Origin: Lasiosphaeria ovina | Lineage: Eukaryota; Ascomycota; Sordariomycetes; Sordariales; Lasiosphaeriaceae | Direction of reading: 5' to 3' | DNA length: 64,000 nt | Assembly (NCBI GenBank): GCA_033439765.1 | Contig: JAULSN010000001.1 | Location: 2,108,001-2,172,000 of the forward strand | In this document: positions 11,636 through 21,853 of the stretch, in pieces | How the letters are laid out: the number at the start of each line of letters is the position of its first letter | Position numbering within the stretch: position 1 is the first letter of the stretch | Program-made: the position numbers and the translations under genes | The notes under the pieces: model-generated | Databases searched by the model: none | Seen by the model: only the letters and a program-made list of their open reading frames with translations | What the model was told of the DNA's origin: nothing

Positions 11636-14299
11636 ATGGCACCAGGCATCGGCTCGGCCCTCGATGCCCAGGAGCTCGCTGGCGACCAGCGCGAGCTTCT
11701 CGACTTGATCGACAAGCTCCAATTTGCCCAGCTCGATAATGTCAAGCTACCCCAAATCGTTGTCGTCGGCGACCAGTCGGCCGGCAAGAGCTCCGTCCTC
11801 GAGGCCATCACAGGCACCCCTTTTCCTCGAGATGCCGGCGCCTGCACACGCTTCGCCACCGAGATCCGCATGCGCAGAGCTCCCGAAAACTCTATCGCCG
11901 TCTCCATCATCCCGGACAAGAACCGCAACTTCAAGGAGCAGGAGAGGCTGAGGCAGTTCGGTGGAATGGTCGACATCAACATGTCCTTTGACAGCCTCAT
12001 GAGGGCTGCCGTCGAGCTCATTGCCCCCAAGAACATCCCCGGCCGCTTTGCCGCGCGCGACATCTTGGTTGTCGAAAAGCGCGGCCCCGATATGCCCCTG
12101 TTGACCCTTGTCGATCTCCCCGGCCTCGTCCGCAATGCAAACAACGACCAGTCCAACGACGACATCAAGACTATCGAGTCTCTCTCGGAGCGCTACATGA
12201 AGAGCTCCCGAACCATCATCCTCGCCGTGGTGGGCGGGAATAGCGACTACGTGCAAGCCCCAATCCTGACAAAGACGCGCATATTCGACCCCAAAGGGTC
12301 AAGGACCATCGGCGTCCTGACCAAGCCCGACCTCACAGAAACCATCGGACTCGAGGACAAATTCATCGAGCTGGTTAATAACAAGGACAAGAGGAACGAG
12401 TTCCGCCTCGGCTGGTATGTCTTGTTGAACCCAGGGCCACGCGACCAGGGCCAGCCGTGGCCCGATGCGAACGAGCGCCGACAAATTGAGGAGGACTTCT
12501 TCACCCACGGAAAATGGAGCTCAGTGCCCGAATCCATGCGCGGAGCTCGCGCCTTGATGCAAAAACTCAGCGTGCAGCTTCAACGCCACATCGGCAAGCA
12601 TGTCAAGGTGCTCCGCAAACAGATCCAGAAGGCCTTGGACGACTGCGAGGCCGAGCTGAAATCCCTCGGCACCGGAAAAGACACACCCCAAGAGATGCGA
12701 ACAGAGCTAGTCGAGCTTTTCTCGGATTCCAAGGAACTCGTAATTTCGGCTGTTTACGGTCTCTACAAGAATCCGCCCAAGAAGACTTTCTTCCGCGTGA
12801 CTGCAGACCCAAGAGGAACGCCCGCGCAGAACTTGCGCGCCCGTGCGACTGAAGAGAATGATCGATTCGCCGCCAAGGTCAGAGCACATGGCCGCAAGTT
12901 CAATTTCTCGACGCCGGATCCGCGGTCTCCTAACCAGGACCCCGCTGTTGGCGCCAAGCGAGACTTTGTCCGACAGGAGGTTGAGCCGCTGCTGCGACAG
13001 ATCCGCGGTTCCGAGTTCCCCATGGACCCCAAGCCGAGAGCCGTCTATATGCTCTTTCAGAGCTACGGCGAGTACTGGCCCAAGTTTGCCCAGGAGCACA
13101 AGGACAACCTCGGCGTAGTATGCAACGAATTCCTTGCTGAGGTCATCGCTTACGCGTGGCCTAAACGCATGCGATACCCTCTTCGTCAGCATTTTCTGGA
13201 CCCACAGATGAAGGTCTTGATGGCCAAAGCACAACAGGAACTGGACCTCCTTGCGCAGGATATGAACCTGGAGGTGCAGCCCTACGACCCCGAGTACGAG
13301 GAGCGGCTGAGAAACTGGCAGGCCCTGTCCTCCCAAGATGGGGCGAGGTTCTCGGAGGCCGAGGAGGTGCTGGAGAAGATGCTTATCTACTATGAGCTAT
13401 CAGCCAAGAGCTTCATCCGTAACACCATCACGCAGGTTGTGGAGCGCCATCTTCTTCAGGGGATGTATGGAATCTTCAACTCGGTCGAAGTCCTCGGCAT
13501 GACCGACGAGGTCATCGAAGCAATCGCGGCTGAAAACAAGGAGACGAGGGGCAGGCGGCAGACGCTCAAGCTACAGAAGAAGGCTATCGAGGAGGCCAAG
13601 GACATATGCGCTAGCTTAGCCATGCGGAAGGAATTGAGAGTGGTAAGTGACCCCCCTAACGGACACGCCGAGCATTATTGCTTACACGGATTACAGCAGC
13701 CGGAAGATGATCACGACGATATTGGCGACAGCTCCGAAGAGGATACGGCCAAAGTCTCGGAGAGGCAGAGACAACCCTCCAGCCCATCCGTGAGGCAGTC
13801 GCGGCGCCCGGCACGCCAGTCTATTGAAGAAGCGCAAGCCCCACAAGTTGCTGCGCCCCGCGTTGTGGAGGCCAGCAGAGACGATAGAGATGGCAGAAAT
13901 GGACACAGATATATGCTAACTGCCGCCCCCCCTGGCGATCCGAACGGACACGCACCCCCCAGGCTTGAACAGTCCGCTGTTTTGCAACACGGGGCTGATG
14001 GCCGCTACTCGTCGCCGAGGCCCCCAATGGATGCACCCCCTCCCCCGCCACGACCAGACAAGGTTCAAACAGAGGAGAGGAATGGCCATGCGCAAGCTCA
14101 GGCATATGCACAGTCGCCAGCACGCGCATCACCAATAGGAAACCAGGAATCGTCTCCGGAGCGATACTACCCTAATGGATACGTGAATAACACCCCATAT
14201 ACGCCTACCAACTCACGGCCGTATGGTCCGGGACAAATGGACCCAGCCGAGTATGCACGCCGACAGTCCTCGGCGAGGAAGGCTGCTGGCCGGGCTTGA
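11636..14299 (+). CDS. Dynamin-like GTPase (Mx-type, no PH domain)
   Basis: Large membrane-remodelling GTPase of the dynamin superfamily, closest in layout to the Mx-like dynamins of filamentous fungi. Exons 11636-13642 and 13697-14299 give 869 residues. G1 is GDQSAGKSS (45-53), the switch-I threonine lies in CTRFATE (about 71), G3 is DLPG (160-163) and G4 is TKPD (229-232). A stalk region follows, then a GTPase effector domain at about 565-665. The last 200 residues are proline- and charge-rich with a PPPPPRPD stretch that could bind SH3-type partners. There is no PH domain. The start is the ATG in AAAATGGC; upstream codons in this frame lack an ATG. The 54-nt intron is a multiple of three without a stop, so intron retention would still give a full-length protein. 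Confidence 0.92.
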   Translation: MAPGIGSALDAQELAGDQRELLDLIDKLQFAQLDNVKLPQIVVVGDQSAGKSSVLEAITGTPFPRDAGACTRFATEIRMRRAPENSIAVSIIPDKNRNFKEQERLRQFGGMVDINMSFDSLMRAAVELIAPKNIPGRFAARDILVVEKRGPDMPLLTLVDLPGLVRNANNDQSNDDIKTIESLSERYMKSSRTIILAVVGGNSDYVQAPILTKTRIFDPKGSRTIGVLTKPDLTETIGLEDKFIELVNNKDKRNEFRLGWYVLLNPGPRDQGQPWPDANERRQIEEDFFTHGKWSSVPESMRGARALMQKLSVQLQRHIGKHVKVLRKQIQKALDDCEAELKSLGTGKDTPQEMRTELVELFSDSKELVISAVYGLYKNPPKKTFFRVTADPRGTPAQNLRARATEENDRFAAKVRAHGRKFNFSTPDPRSPNQDPAVGAKRDFVRQEVEPLLRQIRGSEFPMDPKPRAVYMLFQSYGEYWPKFAQEHKDNLGVVCNEFLAEVIAYAWPKRMRYPLRQHFLDPQMKVLMAKAQQELDLLAQDMNLEVQPYDPEYEERLRNWQALSSQDGARFSEAEEVLEKMLIYYELSAKSFIRNTITQVVERHLLQGMYGIFNSVEVLGMTDEVIEAIAAENKETRGRRQTLKLQKKAIEEAKDICASLAMRKELRVVSDPPNGHAEHYCLHGLQQPEDDHDDIGDSSEEDTAKVSERQRQPSSPSVRQSRRPARQSIEEAQAPQVAAPRVVEASRDDRDGRNGHRYMLTAAPPGDPNGHAPPRLEQSAVLQHGADGRYSSPRPPMDAPPPPPRPDKVQTEERNGHAQAQAYAQSPARASPIGNQESSPERYYPNGYVNNTPYTPTNSRPYGPGQMDPAEYARRQSSARKAAGRA

Positions 14300-15012
14300 T
14301 TCGATAGCCAGCGCTTCGGTATTTTTGCTTCGCATCTAGCCCAATGGCCCCAGCGAGAAACATGGCACGAGACTCCCGAACTGCCAACTTCTTGTCGCAG
14401 ATCTTAAAATTCCCCGCCTGGCTTGGCTACGCTCTGTATCCCTCGGAGTCGCTCAACAGCCTTGCTTCTTACCACTCCTCCTACTGGACTTGGCGGCTCT
14501 TGTGGAACAGGTCTCAGCCTCCGGTCTCAGCCTCCACAGCGATTGTGTCACTCGCTGTCGGGGAAAGGGGTGTCCGGGCAGGATCTTGTCCTTCCTGATG
14601 GGGCTCGTGAAGGAAATATCCTGCTAGGTGTTAGCCACTTTGGGGTTCGGATATATGGTTTCTTGGCATTTACATACCAGAGCGTGCTCCTTTTTTATGT
14701 TTCAGATATCTTCACGGACTCTACCAAAAATCTACGACCATATTTGCGCCTGCTCGGCAGCATCGCGGGCCTATTCAGCGAGTATAACCATATTTACATT
14801 TTTCCCCCGCTGCTGCCTTCCATTTTGCGAGGTTGCCGATAAGGCGCCGTGTTACATGTTGTCACTGTAAGGAGTCATCTCCAGCCCTGCTTCTTTGTGA
14901 AAGACTGCACGCCGAGAGGCCTTGAACGCTATACATCCCCTTTCCAGTCCTTTTTAGTCCCAGAATAGACTTAGCAGCGAACCCATCTAGCCACAATTAC
15001 ACAATTACCAAT
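14300..15012. other. 3' flank of the dynamin gene, no supported gene
   Basis: ORFs of up to about 140 codons at 14344-14870 lack family features and overlap in different frames, and I treat them as 3' UTR or intergenic. A T-rich region at 14690-14710 could belong to the dynamin gene's 3' processing region. Confidence 0.5.
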
Positions 15013-15233
15013 ATGCCCGAGACCGAACGTGTCTCGACGCCGTCCGAACCAGGTATGCTGGGCCGGGCGGGTGGGGGGAGGTTGCCAGTGACTAAGTAGG
15101 GGGAGGTAGATGACTAGAATACGACCACCTCAGACTAAACTCCAATATCTATCCCAACGTGGACTCGATGGGTAGGTACTTGCCGCGTGACTTGACACAC
15201 CGAAATGACTTGCGTACCTACGTGCCAAGCTAG
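15013..15233 (+). CDS. Doubtful small two-exon ORF (51 aa)
   Basis: An ATG at 15013 in a good fungal context opens MPETERVSTPSEP. A GTATGC donor follows at 15053, with a possible acceptor CTAG at 15114-15117. Splicing 15013-15052 to 15118-15233 gives EYDHLRLNSNIYPNV and a stop at 15231, 51 residues in total. A GTAGGT donor at about 15172 might instead lead to further exons that I could not find. The hydrophilic composition looks coding-like, but no family is recognised. It may be a real small protein, the remnant of a longer gene, or chance. Confidence 0.25.
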
Positions 15234-15933
15234 GTAGCTAGCTACCCAGCTGTCAGCTCGGGATGGCTGATCTCGGTCACAAAAGCTGTCCGGAACGGGG
15301 TAAACTCCCGTCAAGCTCTTTCCATCCCATGCTATCAGGCTAGACTAGCAGGTGGCAATATCGACTCCGTGACTTGACTCTGGTATCGGTCTCGGCGGAG
15401 TAGACGAACGAATGTCGGGAATGATCGACGCCCTCTCTGCACACGTTACAAACTCGGCACACGAACACACGAACACACCCACAGACACGGACAACGGACA
15501 CAGCGGGAGAGAGAGACGAGATGGACACATGGACAGGGGCCCCCTTTTTACTTTCATCTGGAGCGAGTCTATAAAGCGATCCCGTCGCCAACGTGTTAAC
15601 ACTGGACCTGACTGGCTTGTCCTGACACAGACACACTCACACATATATACTCGTGCGCAAGCGTGTGAGTCTTCTTCTCGGGGGTCATATCTTTGACATA
15701 TCAAGACATCGTCAGAGTCAGCTTGCTTGCTTGCCCACCACCCATCCATCTCACTCGGCAGCAAGAGCCATAGCCTATTTGCTTGATTGCATGCTTGACG
15801 ACACGTCCATCGTCAAACTTTGTCTGTTTCTGTTCCTTTTTTCCCTCCGGGGTCTCAGTCAGCCGGCAAGTCCTTCTCCGAGAAAAGAAGTCCGCTCGTT
15901 TCCTGTCCAGAACACGCCAGACTTAGCCAAACC
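15234..15933 (+). promoter_or_regulatory. 5' flank of the subtilisin gene
   Basis: About 700 bases with CA-rich and pyrimidine-rich tracts. A long C/T stretch at 15820-15850 lies before the start codon at 15934. Overlapping ORFs on both strands (15340-15950) are low-complexity and unsupported. Confidence 0.5.
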
Positions 15934-17628
15934 ATGGCTGCTCTCCGCCTAAGGCATGTTTCGCTCCTGCTGGTCCTCGCCATCGGCAGCAGGGGCTGCG
16001 AGAGCAAGATCGACACCAACAACATCCACAGCTCCGCAGAGGCCTCTTCGCCGCCTGGCCCAGCACGGATGCCGCGACCGGTAGCCTTCAGCAACACGAC
16101 GCCGATCCCGAACCACTATATCGTGCAGTACCACGACGGCGTCGAGGCGGCGGCGCGCGCCGCCCACCTCAACTCGGTCCACGCCGCGGCCGTGGTCAAC
16201 CCCGGCGGCGCCTACCGCGGCGTCATCAAGCACATCAACATCGGAAGCGGCTTCTCGGCTTTTCACGGAGAACTCCCTCCCGAGCAGGTCCAGCAGCTAC
16301 GGGATGACAACCTCGTAAGCACATTTCTTCCCTCCTGACTTCGTTATTCCGGGACGGGGCGTCTTGTCTGCTGTAGACATTGTCAGGAAGACGGAACGAC
16401 ACCACTAGGGTATCTGGAACTCGTTAGCTGACACATGTCTTCGACTGCAAACAGATCAAACGTGTCGAGCAGGATGCTGTGATCCGCCTCGCCGCGCCTG
16501 TGCATCAAAGCAAGCACGTTGAAACCCACCGCAGGGCTAAGCCCAAGCTCGATAGCGGCAGCGTGAGCGCCGCAGCCGCCGGAGGCCTATACGGCAACAT
16601 CCGCACGGTGGAGACGCCGGGCAGCTGGTATGTAATGTGGCTAAATGTCTTTCCAATCATCCACGCACAACGCTGGCATGTGAATATGCGAGGATATGTC
16701 AAGAACGTCTTGAATCTGTCAGCCTCGAGGGAAACAGTTACTGACACTTTGTGTATCCAGGGGCCAAGCACGCATATCTCACCGAGATCGCGGTGTGTCT
16801 AGCTACGTCTATGAGCCGCGCGACGACACGACCGTGTACATCATCGACTCTGGTATCCGGCTGACGCATTCCGAGTTCATCAACGGGGACTCGGACGGGC
16901 CGTCTCGCGCCGTATGGGGCCACAACTTCATCGAAAATAACGACTCGGAAGACGACGAGGCAGGCCATGGCACCCATGTGGCGGGCACGATCGGGGGCCT
17001 GCACTATGGAGTTGCGGTCAAGACACGGCTGGTGGCCCTCAAGGTCTTTGACGGGAACTCCGAGGGGACGTGGTCGGGCGTGATCCAGGCGGTAGAATGG
17101 GCGTGCAACGACACGGTGGCGCGCAACGCGTCTGGGCTGTCGGTGATCAACATGTCTCTGGGCGGGGGCGTCATGCAGTCCGTCAACGAAGCTGTATCCA
17201 ACGCAGTGCAGCACTACAACGTGACGGTGGTGGTGGCGGCTGGAAACGAAGATCAGGATGTAGCAAACGTCTCACCAGCCAGCAGCAACTACACCATCTC
17301 TGTGGCCGCCATCGACGACAGCGACACGCGGCCGTACTGGAGCAATTTCGGGGAGGGGGTCACCGTATTCGCGCCCGGCGACAGCATCACGTCGGCCTGG
17401 AACGCCGCCGACGACGCCACTGCCGTGCTCAGTGGCACCAGCATGGCCTCGCCCCACGTCGCTGGCCTGGCTGCCTACTTCATGGGCCTATACGGTCCAT
17501 TGACACCAGATCAGGTTCGGAAACTCGTCGTTAACAAAGCAACGGTCGGTCTCGTCACCGATCCGGGCCCAAACAGTCCCAACTTGATCGCATTCAATGG
17601 GAATCCTGCCGAGTTGAGTCAGTCTTGA
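15934..17628 (+). CDS. Secreted subtilisin-like serine protease (S8, proteinase K type)
   Basis: Extracellular or vacuolar endopeptidase made as a preproenzyme. Exons 15934-16314, 16455-16627 and 16761-17628 give 473 residues. A hydrophobic signal peptide covers about residues 1-21. It is followed by an I9 inhibitor propeptide (HYIVQYHDGVEAA to RVEQDAVIRL) and the catalytic domain. The triad is complete: Asp214 in YIIDSGI, His257 in GHGTHVAGT and Ser412 in GTSMASPHV. The oxyanion asparagine is expected in AAGNEDQD. The length is normal for the family. An ORF beginning 114 bases upstream is in frame, but the ATG at 15934 places the signal peptide correctly. It converges on the dehydrogenase gene. 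Confidence 0.93.
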
Positions 17629-18180
17629 GGTTATCGACGATAGCCTAGGCTGTTAACGAAAGGCTGGAAGGAACAAAGAGAGAATTAGGGGGCATCTTGG
17701 ATAGGTTTCTTTGTGTTGTCTTCAGGCGCTTGTGGACGTTTCGGTCACGTTAGAAGGGCAACCTGCGTTTTTTTCGTCGTCTTTCGCTTTCTATGTGGGG
17801 ATAAGATGCTGAACTAGAATTGGTAGTAGCAACTGCGGCCGTATGCTAGAGCGGTGGTTGTTTGGCCCGTTTAAGTGGCAAGGGGGAACCCATATCAAGT
17901 TAAGCTTTGCATACATTCCACGACGGAGATGCATCCTAGCCACGTACAGCAGGCAAGCATGAGAATTCTGTGTATTGAGTGGTCTGTAGCAAACTTGCGC
18001 CCAGTCTATATATGTAGGTATTTCGTCTCCTTCGTGTCGTCGAGTAGAGTGTGGTTGTAGTCGTCATCAGTCGTAATAATTAGAGCCTCCAGGGGGTCAA
18101 CCAAAACACATCAGCCCAGTTCAGGCCCACCAAAGCGGTGGTTCAAGACCCGCGTAGTGCTGAAAATGCAGACAGCCGCG
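17629..18180. other. Intergenic region between convergent genes
   Basis: About 550 bases between the stops of the subtilisin and the D-2-hydroxyacid dehydrogenase. T-rich tracts occur near 17768. No gene is seen. Confidence 0.6.
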
Positions 18181-19233
18181 TCAGATTCTCACGGGAATGG
18201 AAGCCAGCTTGGCCAGCGGCTTCTCTTTGTTAACGAGCGAGTTCTTGCAAGGAACCTTCTGGAGGAAGTCGTCGAGATTGCGAAGAGTGCATTCCGAAAT
18301 CTCGGTCAGGGCTTCTTCGGTGAAGAAGGCCTGGTGGCCGCTCACGAGGACGTTGGGAAAGGTCAAGAGCCGCATAAGCTCGTCGTCTTGGATTATGTCA
18401 TCGCTATGGTCCTGGTAGAAGAGGGTAGCCTCGGCTTCGTACACGTCCAGTGCGAGGCCGCCAAGATGTCGGTTCTTGAGGGCGGCGATGACGCTCTTAG
18501 TGTGGATCAAGCCGCCGCGCGAAGTGTTGACTATCATAGCACCCTTCTTCATCTTGAGCAGCGAGTGCTCGTTGATGATGTGCCGCGTTGAATCTATCAG
18601 CGGGCAGTGCAGGCTCACAAAGTCGCACTGCGGCAGCAGGTCGTCCAGGGCCAGGTACTCGCCGTACTGCTTGAAGGCGTCAGTCGGAAAGGGGTCGAAG
18701 GCGAGCAGCCGACACCCAAAGCCCTGCAAAATCCTGGCCAATGCCAACCCGATCTTGCCCACGCCGACAATGCCGACCGTCTTGCCACGCAGTGTTTTGC
18801 CCAGCAGCCCATCGAGGTTGAAGTTGCCCTCTCGCACGCGGTTGTAGGCACGATGTGTATTGCGGTTCAGTGTCTGGATGAGGGCAATAGCGAACTCGGC
18901 AACGGCTTCGGGAGAGTAGGCGGGGACATTGGCAACGAAGAAGCCAAGGCGCTCGGCGGCCTCGAGGTCGAGATTGTTGAATCCGGCGCAGCGCAGCAGG
19001 ATGGCGCGCACTCCGACATCGTGCAGAGATTCGAGGACGGGGGCGCTGAGGTTGTCGTTGACGAAGACACAGATAGCCTCGGCGCCCTGGGCGAGGGCCA
19101 CGGTGTCGGGCGAGAGGGGGAAGTCGTGGAAGACCAGCTCGACCGACTTCTTGCTCTCGAACTCGGACGAAGCGAACACGGTCGAGATGAAGCGTTTGTC
19201 GTACTGCTTGGACCCAAAGATGGCGAGCTTCAT
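18181..19233 (-). CDS. D-lactate dehydrogenase-type 2-hydroxyacid dehydrogenase
   Basis: NAD-dependent D-2-hydroxyacid dehydrogenase, 350 residues, single exon. It probably interconverts pyruvate and D-lactate or a related 2-oxoacid pair in the cytosol. The Rossmann motif is GVGKIG at 157-162, and Asp180 in LLAFDP favours NAD over NADP. Arg239 (SRGG), Glu268 (DVYEAEA) and His300 (SGHQAFFTEEA) have the same spacing as the catalytic Arg-Glu-His of bacterial D-LDH. The Y-x-PEAVAEF segment near 106 is typical of the LdhA branch. The absence of introns and strong resemblance to bacterial LdhA would fit an old transfer, but this is only an inference. The exact substrate cannot be told from sequence. 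Confidence 0.92.
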   Translation of the reverse strand: MKLAIFGSKQYDKRFISTVFASSEFESKKSVELVFHDFPLSPDTVALAQGAEAICVFVNDNLSAPVLESLHDVGVRAILLRCAGFNNLDLEAAERLGFFVANVPAYSPEAVAEFAIALIQTLNRNTHRAYNRVREGNFNLDGLLGKTLRGKTVGIVGVGKIGLALARILQGFGCRLLAFDPFPTDAFKQYGEYLALDDLLPQCDFVSLHCPLIDSTRHIINEHSLLKMKKGAMIVNTSRGGLIHTKSVIAALKNRHLGGLALDVYEAEATLFYQDHSDDIIQDDELMRLLTFPNVLVSGHQAFFTEEALTEISECTLRNLDDFLQKVPCKNSLVNKEKPLAKLASIPVRI

Positions 19234-20408
19234 GTTGGGTAGGTAGGTAGGACGGCTTGCTGGGGGGAAGGAATGCGACGCGTTTGGACTGAAGAAAGGC
19301 CAGCCTGGGGAGAAGAGAAGTGCTCAACAGTGGCGGGCTAGATGGTCGTTGCAAGGCAAGCAAGTCGGGTGCTGAAGGTCGAGATGGCGTGTACGTGTAT
19401 CTCAGAAAGCTACCTTAGGTCGTGGGCGATGGCATCTATGGTGGTAGAGCGGGAGGAAGTTGGAGTGATGTTGAGCTTTTGTGTTCTGCCCCTCCCGAGG
19501 CTGAGGCTCGAAGCTGCCTGGCGCGGCGCCAAGAACATGGTGGATCTGGCATTGTCCAACACCCGCGGCTTGCTTAGCAGGTACTGCTGCTGTGCCACAT
19601 ATTTTGTGATTGGGGAGTTGGAAGGAATTAAAACGCAGCAGCAACATGTCAGGCCGCTCTTGGCTTGACGATGGAAGATGGGACGATTATGCTTTACACC
19701 AAGGCACGCATCATGGCAGGTAAGATGTGCACCCGCGAGGAAGGTTCAAGGCACTGGAGGACGATGCTAGGGCTGACTTACCCCGCTACGCGGTTGGAAC
19801 AACCCCTGACAGCAGCCCCGGTCCTGCTAGTCGAGCCGTTTATCGTTCTCCACAACGGGAGCAGGATTCGGAGAAGACCGTCGGTCTGTTGGAGTCAACA
19901 CTCACGTGGTCAAGATTGCTGGGTTACAGCTCTCCAGGTGGTATAAAGTTCATCTCATCAGCTGTAAAACCATGGGTCCGTGTGAAGTGAACAAAAGGAC
20001 CTCCATAGGAGTCAAACAAGGGGCAAGGGGCTAATTAGCTGGCCGTCTGACAGCAAATGCATGCTTGCAGCAAGGAAATCTCGTAGCCGAATAAAGACTG
20101 TTGATTCGATTTATAGCGTGCCTTGTAACCTGATAAACGAGGCTGCGTTGCGCATATAAAATCACTCGCGCTAGGCATCGATTTTTTTTTTTGCCGCCCT
20201 CCCCGTTTTCACGGTCTTTTATCACCTCCTCCCAACAACCATTGAACTGTGAATATCCGTCACTTACCAACATACGCTGTGATTACCGTTCTCGCCACTC
20301 TCAAAAATATACAGGTTCCAACTCCAAAACCAAACGACAAGCTGGACCCCCAACCTCATCTCATCTCACCCCCCGTCATCTCACCACCACACCGCACCGC
20401 AACACAAA
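19234..20408. promoter_or_regulatory. Divergent promoter region (dehydrogenase / DUF1304)
   Basis: About 1.2 kb between divergent starts. A T9 run lies at about 20182, and a CA/CT-rich leader stands immediately before the DUF1304 ATG at 20409. No ORF with recognisable content is present. Confidence 0.55.
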
Positions 20409-20774
20409 ATGTCCCCCATCTCCGCCGCCGCGACCGCCCTCGTCGCACTAATCCACACATACATCCTCGCCCTAGAAATGTTCCTCTGGACGAAGCCACG
20501 AGGGCGGCGCGCATTCGGGTTGACGGCCGAGTTCGCGGCGCAGACGCGCACGCTGGCCGCCAACCAGGGCCTCTACAACGGCTTCCTGGCCGCAGGGCTG
20601 GCGTGGGGTCTGGCGCACCCCGTCCCCGAGTTCGCCGCGCAGATCCGCCTGTTCTTTTTGGGGTGTGTTGTTGTTGCTGGCGTGTACGGCGCGGCCACGG
20701 TCAATCGCCGTATTCTCTTTGTCCAGGCCGTCCCGGCTGCGGTGGCGGCCGCGAGCGTGCTCTTTCTTGGGTGA
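20409..20774 (+). CDS. DUF1304 family small membrane protein
   Basis: 121 residues in one exon, almost entirely hydrophobic with about four predicted TM segments. The family signature is clear: ALIHTYILALEMFLW at the start, then NQGLYNGFLAAGLAWG in the middle. DUF1304 proteins are common in bacteria and scattered in fungi, and their function is unknown. The ATG in CAAAATGTC is well placed after a CA-rich leader, and the length equals that of bacterial members. The single-exon structure and patchy fungal distribution would be consistent with horizontal acquisition, which I cannot test here. Confidence 0.88.
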   Translation: MSPISAAATALVALIHTYILALEMFLWTKPRGRRAFGLTAEFAAQTRTLAANQGLYNGFLAAGLAWGLAHPVPEFAAQIRLFFLGCVVVAGVYGAATVNRRILFVQAVPAAVAAASVLFLG

Positions 20775-21553
20775 ACGGGTGATTGGGTAATGGGTTGGTT
20801 GGGTGTCTGGTAATGGGTGGTTCTTTTGAAGGTGGGGAGTGGGAATGCGGTGATGGGTGAATGAATCAATGGGCTTTTGTGGTGGCTTGGGTTTGAGCTG
20901 CAAGGAGAGGCCTTGCTGGGGTATTCTTTACGTTGTGGTCAGGTTTGTAAACTCGTTTCCGAATAGTGAAGATTGAAGGTTCCTTGCCCCTGGTTTGTCA
21001 CAGTATGTGTCATGTTCGTTATCTGTGTTATCCGGAGGCTGAGATGCCGAGCACTTGGAGATGCAAACAATCCACGGCAATTCCCTGCCCTGAAGCAAGA
21101 CCGATATTCGACAGCACATTAAATCGAATGGGCTTGGACAAAAGGAGCATGAAAGCCGTGTCATGGAGGTGCCTTGAGAGTCAGTCCAGGTCGTGTCCTG
21201 GATGGCTTCACGAGCGATCCGTTCATTTGATTGACAGTACTCAACCAGTGCTTGCCCGTGGGCTGTGAGGAAGTCATCAAGTTCATTGTGGGTGGTCTTC
21301 CACGGCCCCCTAGGTTCTACCACCATGTTTTATCTCGTGCCAAACTCATGCTAGAATTACAACCGCATCCCTCCCGCCTCTTTCATCCCATGTTTCTGAA
21401 CTGGGTCGAGTGAGTGTGAGTGTGGTAGGTCTGGGTGTTGTGTGGCTCCTGATTAACTCAAGCTTTTGTGTTTATTAACCTTGCTGTATTCAAAGCTTCT
21501 TTAAGTACAATGCAACTTACGGCTTCTTGAATGATCGGCCTAGACTGGCCAAG
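20775..21553. other. Intergenic region between convergent genes
   Basis: About 780 bases between the DUF1304 stop and the stop of the small cysteine-rich gene. Directly after the stop is a GGGTGATTGGGTAATGGGTTGG-like G/T-rich stretch (about 20775-20850). No gene is supported. Confidence 0.55.
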
Positions 21554-21853
21554 CTAGAACGCATGGCGAGAGCACGTGTCGCAAGCGTCGCCGGGGTAGT
21601 CGACAGACCTTCCGCAAATGCAGACTTGACAGGCGCAGATGTAGTAGCGCTGGCTGTCCCGCTTGGTGGCCTTCTCGGTCTTCCAGGCAGAATCCGAAAC
21701 TGTTAGCTATCGTCTGATTCTGTGGTCGGAAGACTGAAACTCAGGCCACATTACCTGAAATTGTGAATTATCATTCGTGCTGTTTGTTTCCGCGGCACCT
21801 TTCTCGGTGGTGCTCGCTTCTTTTGTGTCGGTGTTGCCGGATGTAGATGCCAT
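21554..21853 (-). CDS. Small cysteine-rich protein (83 aa), unknown
   Basis: A two-exon gene too short for simple ORF calling. Exon 1 (21853-21755) encodes a Ser/Thr/Asn-rich, hydrophilic N-terminus beginning MASTSGNTDTK. Exon 2 (21706-21554) encodes a Lys/Arg-rich linker and a compact cysteine cluster, CACQVCICGRSVDYPGDAC, then DTCSRHAF and a TAG stop. The cluster has seven Cys (C-x-C-x2-C-x-C-x11-C-x2-C read from the first) plus a near-terminal His, a pattern suited to zinc or another metal. The donor GTAATG and acceptor GATAG give the open frame; the nearby AACAG acceptor would destroy it. There is no signal peptide. I do not recognise the family. It may be a cytosolic or nuclear metal-binding protein. 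Confidence 0.6.

Noticed and set aside
11443..12256. Minus-strand ORFs of up to 241 codons opposite the dynamin GTPase domain
   Set aside because: They are antisense shadows of a clearly coding plus-strand gene.
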